Positions 56,918 to 64,000 of a stretch of DNA of 64,000 nt are shown here, piece by piece (within the stretch, counting starts at the first letter, position 1; each line of letters starts with the position of its first letter). The translations under genes were made by a program, and so were the position numbers. The DNA lies in contig NW_026570233.1 in the NCBI RefSeq assembly GCF_019649055.1, positions 1,364,001-1,428,000 of the forward strand. The letters are read 5' to 3'. A model generated the notes under the pieces. It was not told the DNA's origin. It saw only the letters and a program-made list of their open reading frames with translations, and searched no databases. Source of the DNA: Paramacrobiotus metropolitanus. Taxonomy: Eukaryota; Tardigrada; Eutardigrada; Parachela; Macrobiotidae.

Positions 56918-58477
56918 CTATCCACCTAATGTGCGACGTACTTTTAACTTTTTAATTTTAGGTTTATTTACTTTACACGGTTCGATATCCACATTTTCCC
57001 ACTGATCGGCACTCGACGGTTCAACAGGCGCAATATCGCTAATAATTTCAGCATTAGTTACTTCGTTATTATCGATTACTTCCGCGCTATTTGGTACAGT
57101 ATCGACATTATCGCCATTAATTACTTCAACTTCCGATCGATCATTGCTGGATTCAGTCTGTTCGGTTTCGATACTATTTTTATCCGCATTAGTTACCGGA
57201 TTTTTCGACAGTGTTGCAGTTGTTTTACGATCGACTTCGCTAGTTTTATACGATTTTAAGCGATCACAATTAATAACTTGTACTGTACGAGACTTATCCT
57301 GTTTTTTGATCTCTACCGCGTTCGTGTACGGAAAGCCAATAACCTTCCAGGTACCGTCATACTTTTTCTTAAACGACTCGGTTTCGCTTTTCTTTTTCTC
57401 GCGCTTAACGAGTACTAAATCGCCAATATTAAAATTCTCTTCTGTTCGATGCGAATTAAATCGCTTAGCTTTCTTTTCGAATTCTTCTGTAATATAAATA
57501 TCGGCAATTTCTTGCGCTCGACTAAGATTGTGACGAAATTCATCCATGTACTCTTTAATCGACGCATGATCAGGCGGTAAGTTCGTTTTCGTTACTGTAT
57601 CGGCGGGAATAACCTGTTCCCTACCGTACATCATAAAAAACGGCGACATATGCGTGGTTCGATTTTCTACTCGATTTCTTCCAGCGATAACGAATGGCAA
57701 GACTTTATCCCAGTTCTTCTCTTTTCCTTCGATTGCATACATTGCCAACGAATCGGCAATTGTTTGCATTTGCCGTTTGACGAGTCCACGGCCTATCGGG
57801 TGATAAGCCGAACCAAAATGGTGTTCGATTTTTAATCGTTTATTTATTGCTTCGAGTAAATTATTATGAAAATGTTTACCACGATTAGTGTTTAGAATAT
57901 GCGGTGCACCGTATGGTAAAATTACATCGAAAATTAAGAAATTTGCTACGGCTTCCGCCGTTGCGTTCGGTATCGCTTTTGCAATCACGTATCGAGTCAG
58001 TTCATCGATCGCTACTGCAATGTACGTGTTACCACTTTTCGTAATCGGCAGTGGTCCTTTCAGATCCACTTGTACTCGAAACCACGGCGCACCGACTTTT
58101 ATCTGTTGGAGTTTACCGGGCGGTGCCTTTCGATCACTTTTCCGATGCTGACATAAAAAACAGTTATCGACGTAGTGAATGATTTGTGCAATCATGCCCT
58201 CCCAGTAGTACCGGAGAGATATCGCTTCGATTGTTTTCTTCCTACCAAGATGACCACTCGCTGGGGCATCATGCATCGCATGCATGATGTCGACACGCAT
58301 TTGTTTAGGTACGACATAACGACGGCATAATCTACCATCCTTTTCCGAAATTCGATATAAAACACCATTCCACAATTCGTAGTTCGGATCACGTTTTACT
58401 AAATGTACGCTTTCGGCACTCCCTTCTAGTGCGTGTATCTGTTTTTCGATATTCGGATCTTTTTCCTGTTCGATACG
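56918..58477 (-). pseudogene. Integrase with lost catalytic residues
   Basis: Open for about 520 codons in frame with RNase H, from which one in-frame TAA separates it. The N-terminal zinc-binding HHCC region is present (ending C-F-L-C-Q-H). The catalytic core keeps the first Asp (V-D-L-K-G-P-L-P). The second lies in T-N-R-G-K-H-F, where Asn stands for the normal Asp, and the third is in G-L-V-K-R-Q, where Lys stands for the normal Glu. Both changes fit a single G-to-A substitution. A GPY/F-like segment (Y-D-G-T-W-K-V-I ... R-L-K-S-Y) and an acidic, low-complexity tail follow. Catalytically dead by these changes. Confidence 0.85.
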
Positions 58478-59235
58478 TTAGAATTTAAAATTATCGGTTT
58501 CTTCTTCGTGTTCGGCTGGATCGGTTAAAGTAACTACTCGAATGGTCGGATGGCTAAACTTATTATCTTTATATTCGTCCCAATTATCATCGTCATCGGT
58601 CGGCTCGCCAACAGGATGGCGAATCAGTGCATCTGCGTTATTGCACTGCTTACCAGGTCGATATAAAATCGTCATTTTATGACTGCTTAGCTGTAAAGCC
58701 CAGCGAGTCAATCGACCGTTAAGTTCCTCTTTACGAGAAACAGAACGCAACAGGTTCGTCAGCGCTTGAGGGTCGGTTTGAACGGAAAAATGCGAGTACT
58801 CGATAAAGTGGCGAAATTTTCGATATGCAAAAACAACAGCCATACATTCGAGTTCGGTGATCGGGTATTTCCGTTCGGCACTACGCAAGAGTTTACTACC
58901 GTACGCTATCGGATGACCATCTTGATGGAGTACGGCGCCAATACCGATTGTACTGGCGTCGCATTCGATTACTGTAGGTTTCTCGGGATCGAATTTCTTA
59001 AGTACGGGTGCATTAATTAGTGCATTTTTAAGATCGTTAAATTCTGCATGGCATTCGATATTCCAGTTACGTTTAACATCGATTTCTCCCTTAAGAAGAT
59101 TATACATATTTCGCGTACGAGATGCATAACCGACGACAAATTTTCTATAATAATTACATAAACCGAGAAATGATCGAAGATCTTTCTCTGTCTGTGGTTT
59201 CGGGGATTTTTCGATCGCTGAAATCTTTTCGGATC
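58478..59235 (-). pseudogene. RNase H domain, after a frameshift from RT
   Basis: It reads from just after the frameshift near 59235 to a TAA at 58480-58478. It contains the connection segment and RNase H motifs: E-C-D-A-S (first acidic residue), E-L-E-C-M-A-V-V-F and T-D-P-Q-A-L, where His is usual instead of Pro. Y-R-P-G-K-Q-C-N-N-A-D-A-L follows. The same frame continues into integrase after the stop. Confidence 0.85.
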
Positions 59236-62187
59236 CGTTCGAATACTTTGCTCGGACACGTTGTGCCCAAGGAAGTGGAGTTTCGTTTCACCGATATGGC
59301 ATTTCGAAGGTTTCAAAGTGAAACCGGCTTTAACTAAACATTCGCACATTAATCGAATTTTGCGAAGGAGATCATCGAAATCCTTCGCCGCAATAATTAT
59401 GTCATCGAGGTAAGCAAATATATTTTCGTTTCGAACAGGTTCGAGAGTTTTATTCATCGCTTCCTGAAATGTCGCGGGTCCGTTACAGACTCCGAACGGC
59501 ATTCGAAGAAACTCGAATAAACCATCCTGCGTTATAAACGCAGTTTTTTCGATAGATTCTTCCGACATTTGGATCTGCCAGAATCCCGCGTTGCAATCGA
59601 CGCCCACATAAAATTCGTTATCGGCGACGGACTGTAACAGTTCGTCCGGGTTTGGCAACGGGTAATTATTTTTCTTAGTTACATCGTTTAATTTAATGTA
59701 CATTACGCAAAATCGAGCGCCGGTCGATCCATCAGGGTTTTTTTTCGACGCAAGGACAACAGGAAAACTCCAAGCTGAATTAGATCGACGAATAATTCCT
59801 TTATCGAGCATTTCTTGTATGTGCTCTTGAATTATTTCTCGACCTTTCCAACTCGTTCGATGCGGTTTACATTTTATTGGCGCTGTGTCGCCAGTATCGA
59901 TAGTATGTTTGGTAATTGTCACATTACCAAACGGTCGACTTTTAGTAGCAAACAATTCGGGAAAATCGAGAAATACTTTTTTAATTTTATCGATCTGTTC
60001 GGGTGTTAGAGTTCGATTAATTTTAAGCGTATCGACTGCACTACAAACTTCTTCCTGTTCTTCCGGTGTACGACGTGATAATGATGCCAAGTTTATTTGT
60101 AGATCTTCGATTTCTTCGTATGGTTCGAGATACCCGATAAACTGCCCTTTTTTAATTACCTGCCGATTAGGTTGAAAATTAAAAAGGACGAGATCGAATT
60201 TATTATTTTTAGGTTGTACTATGCCTTCGACGGGTCGTACGTGCTGACCGGTATACACGTGCGGACTTGGTAAAAACATAAATTTATCGGTTTCGAATTT
60301 TTCATTCGGATCGAACCGAGCACCGACGGTTGCCCAATTCATACCAGCATTTAAATTTATTCGATCGGAAGCAAACACTTTGATCGACTCAATGCGTTCA
60401 CCACGATACACGGATGTTAGTTTAGGGGACTCGGAAAATTCCCAAGTCGATTCATTATTATTCGATTTATTTTCGGTAGGAATACTAGGGGTGGAATCGG
60501 CTGTACACACCGGTTCCACATTTGCTATAATTAAATTTTTAGGGGCTGGTATTTCATCCAAATTACTCGATTCGAAAGTTATTTCATTACAATTTATTTC
60601 ATCGGCAACTAATTTATCAGCTGCTAATTTATTTTTATCGGGTTTCATCGTATCAACCGGAAATTCGCTAATATACTTGATGACACGTGCAGTCGGGAGG
60701 AATTTCACTGTTCGACCATGACTAACTAGCGGTTTGTACACGATAACTTCAGCGTTTTCACTAATCGGACGACATTCTTTAAAATCAAACGGTAATAGAT
60801 AGGCGCTCGATGATTTCTTTTTAATAATGTCTCCGATCGGCTGGCGCAGTGCCACTGGTAAGTAAAATCGACAATAGCTAAAAATTTCCGCTAACTGTTT
60901 CTGTTTCTGCTCGAGTACTTCTAATTCAATCTGAAAATTATCGGTCATTTCTTTAAATATTCTATCAGCTTCAGCAGGTTCGATTTCGGTTGGCACTGAA
61001 TCATCGAGTAATATCCATTCATTATCGGCAATCTTTTCTTTCATTTTAATTATTTCTCGTAATTCTTGTACGAATACTCGATACTCATTCCATAGTCGTT
61101 GAAATCGACGTTTAATTTTATCGCCAGGTTTAGGAATTTTATAAATCGATTTCTTCTGCGGCTTAACGGTACTCTTGTTTACCGTAAGCTTTTCCGATGC
61201 CACAGGTATCGATAAAACCTCACCGTCTGCTGTACTATTCTTTTCGATTATTTGTATATTCGTACTCGATAAATCCGAGGCGATTTCCGATGCCACGGGT
61301 ATCGGGAAAATCGATGCCTCGGGTGTAAAGGTAGCTAAACTGATATGCGTGACATCGTCACGTTCGACAATTTTTATGGGTGAATTATCAGAAATATCGG
61401 TCGTGAAGAAAGTTACCCTTCCTTTGGAACTAAAAAACTTCGCTTTCGATAAGAAATCTTGGCCTAATAGGACCTTAATTTCATCGGTAGTCGGTTTAAT
61501 AAAAAACGAATGATTTATTACAGTACCACGAATTCGAAAATTAACTACACTATAATGCGATACCGCGAATCCATTCACACCGCCGATACCGCGGATAAAG
61601 AACGGCTTAATTAACGGTATCTTCGATAAATTCAATTCGTCGACAAATTCATTCGATATTAACGATGTTTCGGATCCAGTATCTAATAGTGCGTTTACAG
61701 TTCGATCGTTTATGGTAATACTACACATTAATGGCGGATTACGTTTCGGTTCATTAGCAGGCTCGGTTGTGCAGCAAATAGACTGCACACTTTCGATATC
61801 GATATCGAGAAATAATTCATTATTTAATTCGCATACTTGTAAACCGTTCGACAAAATTATGTCCAGCGGTTTCGGCGGAACCGGGACAGTAAAGCCGGTG
61901 TTCTCGTTTTCCGTCTCCGATTCACAACCCGACGAATACTGATTTCCGTTCGGCGGTGTTGGACTACGCACTGTGCGCGGCCCTACACCCGATCGACCTG
62001 CCGCAGCAGATGACCGACCACTATTCGGCGAATTTGGTTCGCTACCAGACTGCCTTCCACGACGCTGGAAGAAATCTGTAGCATATCGACGACGACCACT
62101 TGCGGGATCATGGTACGATAAATATATGGGATTTTCCCTACGCGGTTTATTTTTCCATTCGCAATCGATATAGTAATGCCCGCACAC
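59017..62187 (-). pseudogene. Protease and reverse transcriptase
   Basis: A long open stretch. Its start is in frame with gag, from which a TAA (62199-62197) inside the zinc knuckle separates it; the gag-only element has CAA (Gln) there. Aspartic protease at residues ~155-265 with L-L-D-T-G-S-E-T and L-L-G-Q-D-F-L. A ~450-residue linker of low conservation follows, then RT with V-D-C-N-A-G-F-W-Q-I, L-R-M-P-F-G and F-A-Y-L-D-D (about residue 926). The triad aspartates are present. A frameshift near 59235 sends the frame into junk for the last ~70 codons. Confidence 0.88.
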
Positions 62188-62196
62188 ATCACAGTG

Positions 62197-64000
62197 TTAG
62201 CAATATCGAAGAACATTTCCGTTACGCAAAGGCTTTTCCATTCGAGGAGTTTTATCGGTTGTCTCAGCAACTTGAAAGTTCGAGTTTGCCCACTGCCGAG
62301 CACGTGACGGTATACCAGAACTGCTGTTATTATCGTTTCGATTATCGACGTTTCGATTATTGTTATTATTATTATTCTGATTTACCGGTCGAGGGTTAAT
62401 CTGCTTATTATTCGGCTTAAAGCGCGGCGGGCTAGCTGCCGCGGCTGCGTACGATTTCTTTGGCTGTACTTCAACTAGTCGAACATTCGCGCAATCGTTA
62501 TCCTGCTTCTTACGTATACCGGTAACAGGAATGACGTATTTATCGGGATTACCAGAGGTAAAGTACCGAACATACTCGAGGAATTTTTCTGGCGTATCGG
62601 GTTTCATTACTTCGATCTTATCTTGTAATTTTTCATGTGTACGAATTCCCTTAATTAAGAAGGAAACGAACTGCTCATCGGATCCAAAAGCTGCTCGATC
62701 TCGTAAAGTCATCATCGATTGAAAATAATTTTCAATCGTTTCTTGACCGGGCTTATACGTACGATTAGTCAATTCTGCTAATGCGTTAACAGATCGTTTC
62801 GAATCGCCAAATCGAGAAATTATTAATTCTTTCCATCGCTGAAAATTATGCGGTTTATTCGGTGATACGAGTAAACTGTTATACCAGACTACTGCTTCGT
62901 GTTTTAAACAGTACGCAAGTTCAGTAATTTTTCGATCATCGGAATTCCATTTATTTGCAATCGCTGCCTGATCGAACTTGATAAGAAAACTGTCGATGTC
63001 ATCTCTGCTTCCGTTATAGCTAGGTCGAGGCACCGGCTGGCGCATTACATCGATTAAATCTGATTTCCGCACGGGGCTAACGTCCCTGCTTACCGGCTTA
63101 CCAGAACGACGAAGTTCCTTTCGAATAAAATCTCGAATTTTCGATTCTTCATTGTCCCTGTTCGATAATTCATGAATATATTGCGACTCGGTATTTCCAG
63201 TGTTTGTACTCGATTATCTGGCCTATGGAAATATCCCGTAGATCGTTTGATATGCTCGTTCGGCTCAGTGTTATCGACTTCATGTTGCAGGGTTTTATAT
63301 GCCGCAGCAACGGTATCGTAGGTTTGCTTTAAAGTATTAAAGTCCGACTGTAATTTCGTGTTCGATGATTTTAACGACGAAAACTCATTTTTTACTCGAT
63401 TTAAATTACTTTCCAGCTGTGTGATTTGTTGTGTTTTCGAGAGATTGTCCGTAGCAAGGTTATCGACCGACTCCTGTAATTGTTTATTTATATTTCTCGC
63501 TGCTTTTGCTTGCGACTGAAATTCGACTGCTGCATCATAAAATTTCTTCGATTCAGCAGATTTATTCTGGTATAAGTTCTGCAACTCATCCACATCCGAT
63601 TTTAGTTAATCGATTTTTTTATCCCGTTCAACGATAACTGCCTCACGTACGACAACCAAATTTTTTGCTTTTCTCAATCGATCATTTAATTCGACAATTT
63701 CTTTCACAAACTTCGAATTCAACTCTGACGCTTTTCGCATTTCTTCCAAATCGCTATTCACGTTATTCGATGTCGAAGACTCATTCACTGCATCTAACAC
63801 ACCTTCAACAGGTTGCGACTGACGCGGATTAGGGATCACCGTTACCGGTTCTTCCTCCATTGCCAGGGATTTATTTACATCGAAATCTATCTGATCGACT
63901 GCATTAAACTCTACTCTTGTTTTTTCCACATTATCCGACTTCATTTCCAATAAAGTCTTATTTAAATCGAAAACGTTTGATTCATCTTCCGCTTGGGTCA
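62197..64000 (-). pseudogene. Gag polyprotein, broken (open at window edge)
   Basis: The frame is open at 64000. There is an in-frame TAA at 63608-63606, then a coiled-coil region (63600-63270), a frameshift between about 63250 and 63190, and a capsid-like region of the retrotransposon-Gag type (F-L-I-K-F-D-Q-A-A, A-V-V-W-Y-N-S-L-L, F-Q-R-W-K-E-L-I-I-S-R-F). An Asn/Pro-rich linker with an Asn run comes next, and the zinc knuckle carries a stop at 62199-62197. One piece (R-A-R-Q-W-A-N) matches the small element's Gag. Confidence 0.85.

Larger units (their letters stand above)
51597..64000 (-). mobile_element. Large Ty3/gypsy-type LTR retroelement with two extra frames (5' end outside the window)
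   Basis: Read on the minus strand: gag (open at the window edge), protease-RT-RNase H, integrase, then two additional long frames and a 329-bp 3' LTR (51925-51597). At least 12.4 kb, unusually long. The order protease-RT-RNase H-integrase and a GPY/F-like segment after integrase place it in Ty3/gypsy. Several in-frame stops, frameshifts and lost catalytic residues show that this copy cannot move by itself. Whole stretches are dense in TCGA. Its LTR ends, polypurine region and zinc knuckle match the gag-only element. Confidence 0.85.

Noticed and set aside
1-64000. CRISPR array, operon structure or bacterial gene signals
   Set aside because: All genes have eukaryotic splice structure; repeats found are minisatellites, LTRs and inverted repeats, none with a spaced-repeat pattern.

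Overview
The window is nuclear DNA of an invertebrate animal. The evidence is genes split by short GT-AG introns (about 45-100 nt is common), metazoan families (serpin, Hsp70, protein kinase, calcium-channel alpha2delta, cadherin-like domain, small secreted cysteine-rich peptide) and a typical animal mobile-element load (Mutator-like, mariner, LTR retrotransposons, foldback MITE). A more exact placement is not possible from sequence alone; a tardigrade or similar small ecdysozoan would fit, but this is only a guess.

Left part (1-20 kb). A minus-strand multi-exon gene for a secreted cysteine-containing protein (287-2008) includes probable micro-exons. At 3.4-6.6 kb a multi-membrane-span host gene has been split by a Mutator-like element (3473-6321) with a perfect 9-bp target duplication. 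That element carries a lone FLYWCH finger and was itself hit by a mariner (3929-5221). Next come a non-autonomous element with ~100-bp inverted ends (7629-8814), a GC-rich minisatellite, a frameshifted serpin (10058-11578), an Hsp70 without the C-terminal lid (minus strand, 12663-15272), and head-to-head with it a degenerate Hsp70-fold protein (16128-17855).

Middle part (19.7-41 kb). Two kinase genes (19702 and 36038) are each followed by a leucine-rich tail in another frame. The tails and about 5 kb beyond them are near-identical (21.2-27.1 kb against 37.5-41.1 kb), while the kinase exons are clearly diverged. Inside the duplicated block is a prepropeptide gene for an eight-cysteine cationic peptide (two identical copies, minus strand). 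A third, broken and rearranged copy lies at 33.7-34.7 kb around a foldback MITE. Copy A of the block is interrupted by a 2.34-kb insertion holding a TTTCTTAGG array. An alpha2delta-like gene (27.0-29.7 kb) lacks its N-terminal half in this window and starts at the duplication edge. An intact serpin (30940-32453) pairs with the broken one upstream.

Right part (41-64 kb). Two minus-strand host genes (a cadherin-like secreted protein and a Thr-rich single-pass membrane protein) precede two related LTR retroelements. The first (46043-50560) is gag-only with identical LTRs and sits 4 bp from a tRNA-like sequence. The second (51597 to beyond the window edge, minus strand) is a Ty3/gypsy-type element with gag, protease, RT, RNase H and integrase, all carrying stops, frameshifts or lost catalytic residues. 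Downstream of integrase it has two long extra reading frames, each starting just after a consensus splice acceptor. One holds three winged-helix-like modules, two of them resembling the linker-histone H15 fold. I found no envelope-like features in either. This retroelement pair is the most novel content of the window.
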